DNA of 23,146 nt from 62-47 sp039808365. GTDB taxonomy: Bacteria; Pseudomonadota; Alphaproteobacteria; Rhizobiales; Xanthobacteraceae. Made by a program: the position numbers and the translations under genes. A model generated the notes under the pieces. It was not told the origin of the DNA. It did no database searches and saw only the letters and a program-made list of their open reading frames with translations. Location: contig JBDHSX010000048.1 of assembly GCA_039808365.1 (NCBI GenBank), positions 1 through 23,146 of the forward strand. The letters are read 5' to 3'. Position 1 is the first letter of the stretch, and each line of letters opens with the position of its first letter. Positions 14,434 to 22,361 of this stretch are shown here, piece by piece.

Positions 14434-15867
14434 ATGAATTGGCTTCCGGTTTTTCTCGACCTGCGGCGCGGTGAGGTGCTGCTGGTAGGCGGCGGCGAAT
14501 TGGCGCGCGCCAAGCTGCGCACGCTGCTGGCGGCGCAGGCGCGGGTGCGCTGGCACGTCACCGACGGCGACCACGATCTCGCCGGTCTTGATGCGGCGGC
14601 TAAGGCGCGCATCACCTTCGACCCGCAGGACCCGGCGGCGATCGATCTCGGCGGCGTCATCGCCGTGCTGTGCGCCGGCGCGGGCGAGGCCGGGCTCGCG
14701 GTGGCGGCGCGGGCGCGCTCGCTCGGCGTGCCGGTCAATGTGATGGACGATCTCGCGCATTCGAGCTTCATCTCGCCCGCCATCGTCGATCGCGGCGATG
14801 TCGTGGTGGCGATCGGCACCGGCGGGGCGTCGCCGGTGGTGGCGCGGCGGGTGCGCGAGCGGATCGAGGCGGCGCTGCCGGCGCGGATCGGCGACCTCGC
14901 CGCGTTCATCGGCCATTGGCGCAAGGCGGTTCACGCGCGGCTGCCGGCCTTCGCGCTGCGCCGCAAATTCTGGGAGCGCGTCGTCGATGGCCCGATCGGC
15001 GCGGCGGTGCTGGCGGGACGCCGCGCCGACGCCGAGGCGGCGTTGCGCGCGATCACCGACCCGTCATCATTCGCGGGCGCGACGTCCGCCGGCGTCGAGG
15101 GTCACGTCACCCTGGTCGGCGCGGGACCGGGCGATCCCGACCTCTTGACGGTGAAGGCGCTGCGGGCGTTGCAGGACGCCGACGTGGTGTTTCACGACGA
15201 ACTGGTGTCGCCGGAGATTCTCGACCGCGCCCGCCGCGACGCCGCGCGCGTCCCGGTCGGCCGCAGGGTCGGCAAGCCCGGCATCGGGCAGCATGCGGTC
15301 AACCGCCTGCTGATCGACGCGGCGCGCGAGGGCCGCCGCGCGGTGCGGCTGAAGGGCGGCGACGGCTATGTGTTCGGGCGCGGCGGCGAGGAGGTCGACG
15401 CGCTGCGCGAGGCCGGGGTGTCCTATACGGTCATTCCCGGCATCACCGCCGCGCTCGGCGCCGCCGCCGAATTCGAGGTGCCGCTGACCTATCGCCACCA
15501 GGCGCGTCGCGTCGCGTTCCTCACCGCGCACAAGGCGCATGACGCCGCCGATATCGATTGGTCGGCGCTGACCGATCTGGAAACGACCGTGGTGGTCTAC
15601 ATGGGCATGAGCGCCGCGCCGGCGGTGCGCGCCGGGCTGATCGAAGCCGGACGCTCGCCGCTGACGCCGGTCGGCGTGTTCGCGCGGGCGACGCGGCCGG
15701 ATTCGCGCGCCGCCGTCGGTGTGCTCGACGATCTGCCGGACCTCGCGACGCAGGTCGATGGCGGCCCGGCGATTCTGGTGATTGGCGATGTCGTCGCGCA
15801 TTCGGCGCCGTGGCGCGCGGCGGTGCCGGCGCATGGGCATCCCAACCTGCTGATGGCCGCCGAATGA
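14434..15867 (+). CDS. cysG: Siroheme synthase CysG (dehydrogenase/ferrochelatase + uroporphyrinogen-III methyltransferase)
   Basis: Bifunctional cytosolic enzyme making siroheme, the cofactor of sulfite and nitrite reductases: SAM-dependent methylation to precorrin-2, oxidation to sirohydrochlorin and iron insertion. Length is 477 residues. The N-terminal half has an NAD site VGGGELARAK (18-27), Asp105 in VNVMDD (equivalent to the essential Asp104 of Salmonella CysG) and TGGASPVVAR. The C-terminal half has VGAGPGDPDLLT (228-239), Asp255 in VFHDELV, LKGGDGYVFGRGGEE (306-320), and the PGITAA motif. Two positions differ from the classic enzyme: Arg277 where Salmonella has Lys270, and Gly311 where GGDP is usual. 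Its stop overlaps the cysH start by four bases (ATGA), implying translational coupling. Confidence 0.93.
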   Translation: MNWLPVFLDLRRGEVLLVGGGELARAKLRTLLAAQARVRWHVTDGDHDLAGLDAAAKARITFDPQDPAAIDLGGVIAVLCAGAGEAGLAVAARARSLGVPVNVMDDLAHSSFISPAIVDRGDVVVAIGTGGASPVVARRVRERIEAALPARIGDLAAFIGHWRKAVHARLPAFALRRKFWERVVDGPIGAAVLAGRRADAEAALRAITDPSSFAGATSAGVEGHVTLVGAGPGDPDLLTVKALRALQDADVVFHDELVSPEILDRARRDAARVPVGRRVGKPGIGQHAVNRLLIDAAREGRRAVRLKGGDGYVFGRGGEEVDALREAGVSYTVIPGITAALGAAAEFEVPLTYRHQARRVAFLTAHKAHDAADIDWSALTDLETTVVVYMGMSAAPAVRAGLIEAGRSPLTPVGVFARATRPDSRAAVGVLDDLPDLATQVDGGPAILVIGDVVAHSAPWRAAVPAHGHPNLLMAAE

Positions 15868-16583
15868 CAATGCTTTCGGACGAGACCGCAACCGTCGCCG
15901 CCACCGCCGCGCGTCTCGGTCGCCAATTGGCGCAGGCGTCGCCGACGGAGATCGTCGAAGCCGCGTTGCGGACGGTGGGCCGCGCGCGCCTCGCGGTGGT
16001 GTCGTCGTTCGGCACCGAATCCGCCGCGCTGTTGAAAGTGGCGGCCGATGTCGATCCGGCGATCCCGGTGGTGTTTCTCGATACCGGCTGGCTGTTCAAG
16101 GAAACTCTCGCCTATCGCGACGCACTGATTGCGCGATTGGGCCTGCGCGACGTGCGCACGATCGCGCCGCGCGCCGCCGATCTCGCGCGTCACGATGCCG
16201 ACGGCGTGCTGTGGTTCTCCGATCCGGACGCCTGTTGCCGCGTCCGCAAGGTCGAGCCGCTGAAGCGGGCGCTGTCGCCGTTCGCCGCGTGGATGAATGG
16301 CCGCAAGCGATTCCAGGGCGGCGCGCGCGCCGCCATCGCCGTGGTCGAGGACGACGGCGCGCGATTGAAGTTCAATCCGCTCGCCAATGTCTCGCGCGAG
16401 GACATCGTGGCGATCTATGCCTTGGCGCGGCTGCCGCCGCATCCGCTCGCGGCGTCCGGCTTTCGTTCGGTCGGCTGCATGCCCTGCACCTCGCGCGCCG
16501 CGGCGGACGAGGATTCGCGCGCCGGCCGCTGGCGTGGCCGCGCCAAGACGGAATGCGGCATCCACACCGTCAAGACTTCGTAG
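15864..16583 (+). CDS. cysH: Adenylylsulfate (APS) reductase, 4Fe-4S type
   Basis: Reduces activated sulfate to sulfite with thioredoxin in assimilatory sulfur metabolism. 239 residues. The PP-loop SSFGTES is at 47-53. CysCys at 124-125 (CCRVRKVEPL) and Cys205-x-x-Cys208 (GCMPC) form the CC...CxxC iron-sulfur set that marks APS-using reductases rather than the PAPS-using enterobacterial form. The catalytic Cys231 lies in ECGIH at the C-terminus. The ATG at 15864 overlaps the cysG stop (ATGA); a second ATG six bases later is possible. Annotation pipelines may call it phosphoadenylylsulfate reductase. APS would come from a sulfate adenylyltransferase, which is not in the window. Confidence 0.94.
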   Translation: MTMLSDETATVAATAARLGRQLAQASPTEIVEAALRTVGRARLAVVSSFGTESAALLKVAADVDPAIPVVFLDTGWLFKETLAYRDALIARLGLRDVRTIAPRAADLARHDADGVLWFSDPDACCRVRKVEPLKRALSPFAAWMNGRKRFQGGARAAIAVVEDDGARLKFNPLANVSREDIVAIYALARLPPHPLAASGFRSVGCMPCTSRAAADEDSRAGRWRGRAKTECGIHTVKTS

Positions 16584-16705
16584 TAAATTGCCGCTGCGGC
16601 GCGACAAACATTGAAATGCGGTTTCGTTGACTAAAACCCCGCGATTCAACAGCTTTATCGAAGCCTTCCGCGTGGCGATCCCGCCCCGGACAAGTGGAGA
16701 CCAAC

Positions 16706-17695
16706 ATGTATCGCCGCACGTTCCTCGCCGCCGTTTCGTTGTTACTTGCCCAACCGTCGTTCGCCGCTGATATCTCGCTGCTCAACGTGTCGTACGATCC
16801 GACGCGCGAACTCTATGTCGATTTCAACAAGGCGTTCATCGCCGCCTATCAAAAGGAAACCGGCAAGAGCGTCACGATCAAGCAATCGCATGGCGGCTCG
16901 GGGTCGCAGGCGCGTTCGGTGATCGACGGCTTGCAGGCCGACGTCGTCACGCTGGCGCTGGCCTATGATATCGACGCCATCGCCAACAAGGGACTGTTGG
17001 CGACCGATTGGCAGAAGCGCCTGCCGCAGAATTCCTCGCCCTACACCTCGACCATCGTGTTCCTGGTGCGCAAGGGCAATCCGAAAGGCATCAAGGACTG
17101 GGACGATCTGATCAAGCCGGGCGTCAGCGTCATCACGCCGAATCCGAAAACCTCGGGCGGCGCGCGCTGGAACTATCTCGCTGCGTGGGGTTACGCGGAG
17201 AAGAAGTTCGGCAGCGAGGACAAGGTCAAACAATTCGTCGGCGATATCTACCGGAATGTTCCGGTGCTCGACACCGGCGCGCGGGGATCGACCGTGACCT
17301 TCGTCGAGCGCGGCGTCGGCGACGTGCTGCTGGCGTGGGAGAATGAAGCCTTTCTGGCGCTGAAGGAATTCGGCAAGGACAAGTTCGAGATCGTGGTGCC
17401 CTCGATCTCCATCCTGGCGGAACCTCCCGTCGCCGTTGTCGACAAGGTGGTCGACAGGAAAGGAACCCGCGCGGTCGCCGAGGCCTATCTGAAATACTGG
17501 TATACCAAGGAAGGACAGGACGTCGCCGGCCGCAACTATTACCGCCCGACCGATCCCGAGATCGCCAAGAAATATGCCGAGGCGTTTCCGAAGGTCGAAC
17601 TCTTCAAGATCGACGACGTGTTCGGCGGCTGGACCAAGGCGCAGAAGACCCATTTCGCGGATGGCGGCGTATTCGATCAGATCTATAAGAACTGA
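16706..17695 (+). CDS. Sulfate ABC transporter, periplasmic substrate-binding protein
   Basis: Captures sulfate (or thiosulfate) in the periplasm and delivers it to CysTW. 329 residues, with signal peptide 1-20 (cut after QPSFA). NVSYDPTRE at 27-35 is the classic sulfate-binding protein signature. QSHGGSGSQARSV and the TPNPKTSGGARWN segment also belong to the family. ATG 16706 is chosen because GGAGA (16696-16700) is ideally placed; a GTG at 16694 overlaps that ribosome site. It lies 122 bases after cysH, so it may have its own promoter (a TTGACT is at 16627 but lacks a good -10), and 22 bases before cysT. Sbp and CysP cannot be told apart by eye, so no symbol is assigned. Confidence 0.94.
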   Translation: MYRRTFLAAVSLLLAQPSFAADISLLNVSYDPTRELYVDFNKAFIAAYQKETGKSVTIKQSHGGSGSQARSVIDGLQADVVTLALAYDIDAIANKGLLATDWQKRLPQNSSPYTSTIVFLVRKGNPKGIKDWDDLIKPGVSVITPNPKTSGGARWNYLAAWGYAEKKFGSEDKVKQFVGDIYRNVPVLDTGARGSTVTFVERGVGDVLLAWENEAFLALKEFGKDKFEIVVPSISILAEPPVAVVDKVVDRKGTRAVAEAYLKYWYTKEGQDVAGRNYYRPTDPEIAKKYAEAFPKVELFKIDDVFGGWTKAQKTHFADGGVFDQIYKN

Positions 17696-17717
17696 TCGGG
17701 ACGCGGGGAGCGGTGGC

Positions 17718-18554
17718 GTGACAGCACGATCGGGGCGACGAAGCATCTTGCCGGGATTTGGCCTGACCATGGGGCTGACGCTGACATGGCTGTCAATCAT
17801 CGTCCTGATTCCGCTCGCGGGGCTGTTCCTGAAAACCTTCGAGCTCAGCTTCGCGGAGTTCGCCGCCATCGTCACCAGCCGCCGCACCCTGAACGCGCTG
17901 AAAATCTCGTTCGGGCTCGCCTTCGCGGCGGCGCTGGTCAATCTGGTGATGGGCAGCATCGTGGTCTGGGCCTTGGTGCGCTATCGCTTTCCGGGCCGCC
18001 GCATCTTCGACGCCATCGTCGATATTCCCTTCGCGCTGCCGACCGCCGTGGCCGGCATCGCGCTGACGTCGCTGTTCGCGCCGAAGGGCTGGCTCGGCGC
18101 GCCGCTTGCCGAACTCGGCGTCAAGGTGGCGTTCACGCCGCTCGGCATCTTCGTCGCGATGATCTTCATCGGCATTCCGTTCGTGGTGCGCACGGTGCAG
18201 CCGGTGCTGATCGATCTCGATCCGGAAATCGAGGAGGCGGCGGCGAGCCTCGGCGCCAATCGCTGGCAAACCATCTGGCGGGTGATCCTGCCGAGCCTGA
18301 TCCCGGCGCTGCTCACCGGCTTCGCGCTGGCGTTCGCCCGCGCCGTCGGCGAATACGGCTCGGTGATCTTCATCGCCGGCAACCTGCCCAACGTCTCGGA
18401 GATCGCGCCGCTCCTGATCGTGATCCGGCTCTCCGAGTTTCGCTATGCCGACGCCACCGCGATCGCCGTCGTCATGCTGGTCGCGGCGTTCCTGATCATT
18501 CTCGCCGTCAATCGCCTGCAACACTGGGCGCAAACGCGCATCCCGGTTCATTAG
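17718..18554 (+). CDS. cysT: Sulfate ABC transporter permease CysT
   Basis: One of two inner-membrane permease subunits of the sulfate importer. 278 residues, the usual size of CysT/CysU. It starts at GTG 17718, preceded by GGGGAG (17705-17710). The same frame opens further upstream inside sbp, but there is no ribosome site there. Hydrophobic helices begin at about residue 15 (GLTMGLTLTWLSIIVLIPLAGLF, in parts), followed by the FPGRRIFDAIVDIPFALP segment typical of CysT. The cytoplasmic EAA loop at about 172-200 (EEAAASLGANRWQTIWRVILP) contacts the ATPase. The gene ends 10 bases before cysW. Confidence 0.95.
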   Translation: MTARSGRRSILPGFGLTMGLTLTWLSIIVLIPLAGLFLKTFELSFAEFAAIVTSRRTLNALKISFGLAFAAALVNLVMGSIVVWALVRYRFPGRRIFDAIVDIPFALPTAVAGIALTSLFAPKGWLGAPLAELGVKVAFTPLGIFVAMIFIGIPFVVRTVQPVLIDLDPEIEEAAASLGANRWQTIWRVILPSLIPALLTGFALAFARAVGEYGSVIFIAGNLPNVSEIAPLLIVIRLSEFRYADATAIAVVMLVAAFLIILAVNRLQHWAQTRIPVH

Positions 18555-18564
18555 GAACATTGCG

Positions 18565-19434
18565 ATGTCCGATAGCGGGATGGCACCGTATTCCAGACCA
18601 GGCGCGGTCCGCGCCGAGCCGTGGCTGGCGCGCGCCATCGTCATTGGCCTGACGATTGTGTTTCTGACGGTGTTCGTGGTGCTGCCGCTGGTGATCGTGT
18701 TCGCCCAGGCTTTTTCGCACGGCGTCGGCGCTTATTTCGCGGCGCTGGCCGAGCCCGAGGCGCTGTCGGCGATCCGGCTGACGCTGACGGTGGCGGCGAT
18801 CTCGGTCGGCCTCAATCTGGTGTTCGGACTGATCGCGGCATGGGCCGTCGCCAAGTTCGAGTTTCGCGGCAAGACGGTTCTCGTCACGCTGATCGATCTG
18901 CCGTTTTCCGTCAGTCCGGTGATCGCCGGCCTGGTGTTCGTGCTGCTGTTCGGCGCGCAGGGTTTTTTCGGCCCGTGGCTGCAAGGCCATGACATCCGGA
19001 TCCTGTTCGCGGTGCCGGGCATCGCGCTGGCGACGACATTCGTGACGTTCCCGTTCGTGTCGCGCGCGCTGATTCCGCTGATGCAGGAGCAAGGCACGCA
19101 GGAGGAGGAAGCCGCGCTCTCGCTGGGCGCGTCGGGATTGCAGACCTTCTTCCGCGTCACGCTGCCGAACATCAAGTGGGGCGTGCTCTATGGCGTGCTG
19201 CTCTGCAATGCGCGCGCCATGGGCGAGTTCGGCGCGGTGTCGGTGGTGTCGGGCCACATTCGCGGCGAAACCAACACCATGCCGCTGCTGGTCGAAATTC
19301 TCTATAATGAATACCAGTTCGTGGCGGCGTTCGCCGTCGCCTCGCTGCTGGCGTTGCTGGCGCTGGTCACGCTTGTGGTGAAGACCTTGCTGGAACGGCA
19401 TCTCGATCAGGGGCGACAGACGCGTGACGATTGA
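18565..19434 (+). CDS. cysW: Sulfate ABC transporter permease CysW
   Basis: Second permease subunit, 289 residues. It shares the CysT layout: a first helix at about 24-50, FEFRGKTVLVTLIDLPFSVSP, and an EAA loop at about 181-210 (EEAALSLGASGLQTFFRVTLP). GEFGAVSVVSGHIRGETNT is a hallmark of CysW. The ATG at 18565 has AGGA eight bases upstream, overlapping the cysT stop region. Its last 11 bases overlap the start of cysA, so the two are likely translationally coupled. Confidence 0.95.
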   Translation: MSDSGMAPYSRPGAVRAEPWLARAIVIGLTIVFLTVFVVLPLVIVFAQAFSHGVGAYFAALAEPEALSAIRLTLTVAAISVGLNLVFGLIAAWAVAKFEFRGKTVLVTLIDLPFSVSPVIAGLVFVLLFGAQGFFGPWLQGHDIRILFAVPGIALATTFVTFPFVSRALIPLMQEQGTQEEEAALSLGASGLQTFFRVTLPNIKWGVLYGVLLCNARAMGEFGAVSVVSGHIRGETNTMPLLVEILYNEYQFVAAFAVASLLALLALVTLVVKTLLERHLDQGRQTRDD

Positions 19435-20461
19435 ACTGACCAACATCACCAAGACATTCGGCGCGTTCACCGCGCTCGACGGCGTCGATCTGACCGTCGC
19501 CGATGGCGAATTGCTGGCGCTGCTCGGTCCGTCCGGCTCGGGCAAGACCACCCTGCTGCGGATCATCGCCGGGCTCGACTGGCCGGACGGCGGCACGGTC
19601 GCGTTCGACGGCGAGAACGCGCTGGCGCGCGGCGCCGGCGAGCGGCAGGTCGGCTTCGTGTTTCAGCATTACGCGCTATTCCGTCACATGAGCGTGTTCG
19701 AGAATGTCGCGTTCGGCCTGCGCGTGCAGCCGCGCGCCATCCGCAAGGACGAAGCCGGCATCCGCGCCCGGGTCAAGGAATTGCTCGATCTGGTGCAACT
19801 CGACTGGCTCGCCGACCGCTATCCGAGCCAGTTGTCCGGCGGCCAGCGGCAACGCATCGCGCTCGCCCGGGCGCTGGCGACCGCGCCGCGCATTCTTCTT
19901 CTGGACGAGCCGTTCGGCGCGCTCGACGCCAAGGTGCGCAAGGAATTGCGCCGCTGGCTGCGCGCGCTGCACGAGGAGATCCACGTCACCTCTGTCTTCG
20001 TCACCCACGATCAGGAGGAGGCGTTGGAAGTCGCCAACCGCGTCGTGGTAATGGACAAGGGCCGGATCGAGCAGGTCGGCACGCCGGGCGAGGTCTATGA
20101 CGAGCCGGCGACCGCGTTTGTCCACGGCTTCATCGGGGAATCCGTCGTGCTGCCGGTCACCGTCGCCGAGGGGCGGGTATGGATCGGCGACCAGCCGCTG
20201 AACATCGCCGCGCCGAATGTCGCCGGGCCCTCGAAGCTCTATGTGCGCCGTCATGACCTGCGGGTCGGCACCGAGAGCATCGGTCTGCGCGGCGCGGTGC
20301 GTCATGTGCGCGCCTTCGGCGCGATCCAGCGCGCCGACATCGCGGTCCGCACCGGCGATGGCGAGACGGTGATCGAGATCGATACCGCGCGCGACCATCA
20401 GCTGCGGGCCGGCGAGACGGTGGAACTGCACCCGAGGCGGTATCGCATTTTCGCGGATTGA
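19424..20461 (+). CDS. cysA: Sulfate ABC transporter ATP-binding protein CysA
   Basis: ATPase of the sulfate/thiosulfate importer. 345 residues. Walker A GPSGSGKTT (35-43), signature LSGGQRQR (137-144), Walker B ILLLDEPFGALD (from 157) and the H-loop VTHDQEEA are all intact. A C-terminal TOBE-like regulatory region begins at about residue 240 (FIGESVVLPV onward) and includes YVRRHDLRV. The start is GTG 19424, inside the end of cysW, with AGGGG (19409-19413) as ribosome site. This is the last gene of the transporter operon; the next gene starts 91 bases later. Confidence 0.96.
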   Translation: MTIELTNITKTFGAFTALDGVDLTVADGELLALLGPSGSGKTTLLRIIAGLDWPDGGTVAFDGENALARGAGERQVGFVFQHYALFRHMSVFENVAFGLRVQPRAIRKDEAGIRARVKELLDLVQLDWLADRYPSQLSGGQRQRIALARALATAPRILLLDEPFGALDAKVRKELRRWLRALHEEIHVTSVFVTHDQEEALEVANRVVVMDKGRIEQVGTPGEVYDEPATAFVHGFIGESVVLPVTVAEGRVWIGDQPLNIAAPNVAGPSKLYVRRHDLRVGTESIGLRGAVRHVRAFGAIQRADIAVRTGDGETVIEIDTARDHQLRAGETVELHPRRYRIFAD

Positions 20462-20552
20462 GCGCGCTCGCCCCCCAAAACCGAGAGCCGTTCACCTTTC
20501 AGCCACGGTTGATGTGCAACAACGGCGGCATCGGAGTTTTGGGGATTTTCAC

Positions 20553-21077
20553 ATGAAGCGCGTCGTGGCGGCCTTGAGCAGCCTTCTGGTGCTGGGCGGC
20601 TGCGGCACCACTGTCGAGCAGGCCCCCGAACAGCCCGCCTTCTACCTCAGCATGGCGCATGGCGGGGCCAAGGTCGATGCCGGCGTCGCCGCTTCGATGA
20701 TCTCCGGTTACCGGCGCAACAACGGCCTCGGCGCGGTGAGCGTCGATCCCGAATTGATGAAGGCCGCCGAAGCCCAGGCGATGGCCATGGCGAGGCGCAA
20801 CAAGCTCGATCACGACGTCGCCGGCGCGCTGGGCAAGCGCCTCAACGCCGCCGGCTATCCGGCGGCGGTGGCGGTGGAGAACATTTCGGCGGGCTATCAC
20901 ACCCTGGCGGAAGCGTTTTCCGGCTGGCGCGATTCGCCGCCGCACCGCGCCAACATGCTGCACAAGGGCGTCACCCAGCTCGGCATCGCCGCCACCTATG
21001 CGCCGGGGACCAAGTACAAGGTGTTCTGGGCGCTGATCCTCGCCGCGCCGGACGAGAAGCCGGTGGCGGCGCGATGA
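20553..21077 (+). CDS. CAP-domain (SCP/PR1-like) lipoprotein
   Basis: 174-residue putative lipoprotein. Residues 1-16 form a lipoprotein signal with lipobox LGGC, so Cys17 would be acylated. Residues about 45-165 form a CAP domain: LDHD (His87), VENIS (Glu109) and SPPHRANML (His131) match the conserved His/Glu/His cavity residues. The ATG at 20553 has GGGGA (20541-20545) in front and gives a proper signal peptide. An in-frame start at 20514 does not. CAP proteins in bacteria are poorly understood, with proposed roles in lipid or cell-wall binding. It follows cysA by 91 bases on the same strand; a functional link with sulfate uptake is not implied. Confidence 0.88.
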   Translation: MKRVVAALSSLLVLGGCGTTVEQAPEQPAFYLSMAHGGAKVDAGVAASMISGYRRNNGLGAVSVDPELMKAAEAQAMAMARRNKLDHDVAGALGKRLNAAGYPAAVAVENISAGYHTLAEAFSGWRDSPPHRANMLHKGVTQLGIAATYAPGTKYKVFWALILAAPDEKPVAAR

Positions 21078-21172
21078 CCGGCGCGTGACCCGCCTATACC
21101 ATTTGGCCGATTGACGGCGCCCGCCGCAATCGCCACGGTGCCGCCCGAATTTCCGATCATTCCGACCTCATC

Positions 21173-22345
21173 ATGCTCATGTCCGATATTTCCAAACCCG
21201 CGATTCCGGCACAGGCGCGGCGCGTCCTGGTGCTGCAAGGCGGCGGCGCGCTCGGCGCCTATCAGGCCGGCGCCTATCGGGCGTTGTGCCGATACGATTT
21301 CGAACCGCAATGGGTCGCCGGCATTTCCATCGGCGCGATCAACGCGGCGATCATCGCCGGCAATCCGCGCGAGAGGCGGATCGAGCGGCTGGAGGAATTC
21401 TGGCGTCTCGTCTCCGCGCCGCTGCCGTGGTCATGGGCGCCGCCGAATGACTACGTGCGGTCCCTGTTCGGCGAAAGCAGCGCGGCGGCGATCGCCACCT
21501 TCGGCGTCCCCGGCTTCTTCCTGCCACGGGTGCCGCCGACGCAGTTCTGGCCGACCGCCAATCCGGAAGGCTTGAGCTTCTACGACACCTCGCCGCTGCG
21601 CGCCACGCTGGAACGGCTGGTGGATTTCGACCGCATCAATACCAACGCGATGCGGCTCAGCGTCGGCGCGGTCAACATCGCGACCGGCAACTTCGTCTAT
21701 TTCGACAATCAGCGGCAAAAGATCGGCCCCGAGCACATCATGGCGTCGGGCGCGTTGCCGCCGGGCTTTCCCGCCATCGAGATCGACGGCGAACATTATT
21801 GGGACGGCGGCGTGGCCTCGAACACCCCGCTCGACTACGTGCTCGATCAGGAGACCAGGGCCGATCTCCTGATCTTTCAGGCCGACCTGTTCAGCGCGCG
21901 CGGGCCGTTGCCGACCACCATGCAGGAAGCCTTTGAGCGCGAGAAGGACATCCGCTTTTCCAGCCGCACCCGGCTCAACACCGACCAGCACAAGAAGATC
22001 CACAACGCGCGCAAGGCGGTGCGCGACCTGCTCTCGAAACTGCCGGACAGTTTGCAGGAAGATGTCTCGGTCAGATACCTCAGGAAGGCGGTCAAGGAGA
22101 ACACCGTCACGGTGGTGCATCTGATCTACCGTCAGAAGAACTATCACGGCGTATCGAAGGACTACGACTTTTCCCGTCTCGCCATGCTGGATCACTGGGC
22201 CTCCGGCGAGCATGACGTCGACAAATCGATGCGTCACAGGAACTGGCTGGAGCAGCCGCAGCACGGCGAGACCATGGTGACCTACGATCTCACCGCCGAG
22301 GAAGATCGCATCGCCGCGCAGCGTCCGCCGTCGATCACAGATTGA
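21173..22345 (+). CDS. Patatin-like phospholipase with C-terminal DUF3734-type region
   Basis: 390-residue predicted serine hydrolase using a Ser-Asp dyad. The oxyanion-hole motif QGGGALGAYQAG starts at residue 22. The nucleophile elbow GISIG has Ser52, and DGG at 211-213 supplies the catalytic Asp. The C-terminal third (about 240-390) is charged, includes RTRLNTDQHKKIHNAR, and corresponds to what I recall as DUF3734, common in patatins of this bacterial group. There is no signal peptide, so it is probably cytosolic. ATG codons at 21173 and 21179 are both possible and neither has a good ribosome site. The stop is only 16 bases before bdhA, implying co-transcription and a role in lipid or polyhydroxybutyrate turnover (inference). 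Confidence 0.9.
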   Translation: MLMSDISKPAIPAQARRVLVLQGGGALGAYQAGAYRALCRYDFEPQWVAGISIGAINAAIIAGNPRERRIERLEEFWRLVSAPLPWSWAPPNDYVRSLFGESSAAAIATFGVPGFFLPRVPPTQFWPTANPEGLSFYDTSPLRATLERLVDFDRINTNAMRLSVGAVNIATGNFVYFDNQRQKIGPEHIMASGALPPGFPAIEIDGEHYWDGGVASNTPLDYVLDQETRADLLIFQADLFSARGPLPTTMQEAFEREKDIRFSSRTRLNTDQHKKIHNARKAVRDLLSKLPDSLQEDVSVRYLRKAVKENTVTVVHLIYRQKNYHGVSKDYDFSRLAMLDHWASGEHDVDKSMRHRNWLEQPQHGETMVTYDLTAEEDRIAAQRPPSITD

Positions 22346-22361
22346 AACAGGAGCGCATGAC

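Noticed and set aside
16584..16705. Promoter for the sulfate-binding protein gene based on TTGACT at 16627
   Set aside because: No acceptable -10 box at 16-18 bases; left unlisted as a site, though a separate promoter in this gap remains possible.
17793..19596. Minus-strand open frames rich in Asp/Arg/His/Gln opposite cysT, cysW and cysA
   Set aside because: Antisense shadows of membrane-protein genes; the hydrophobic codons read as charged residues on the other strand.
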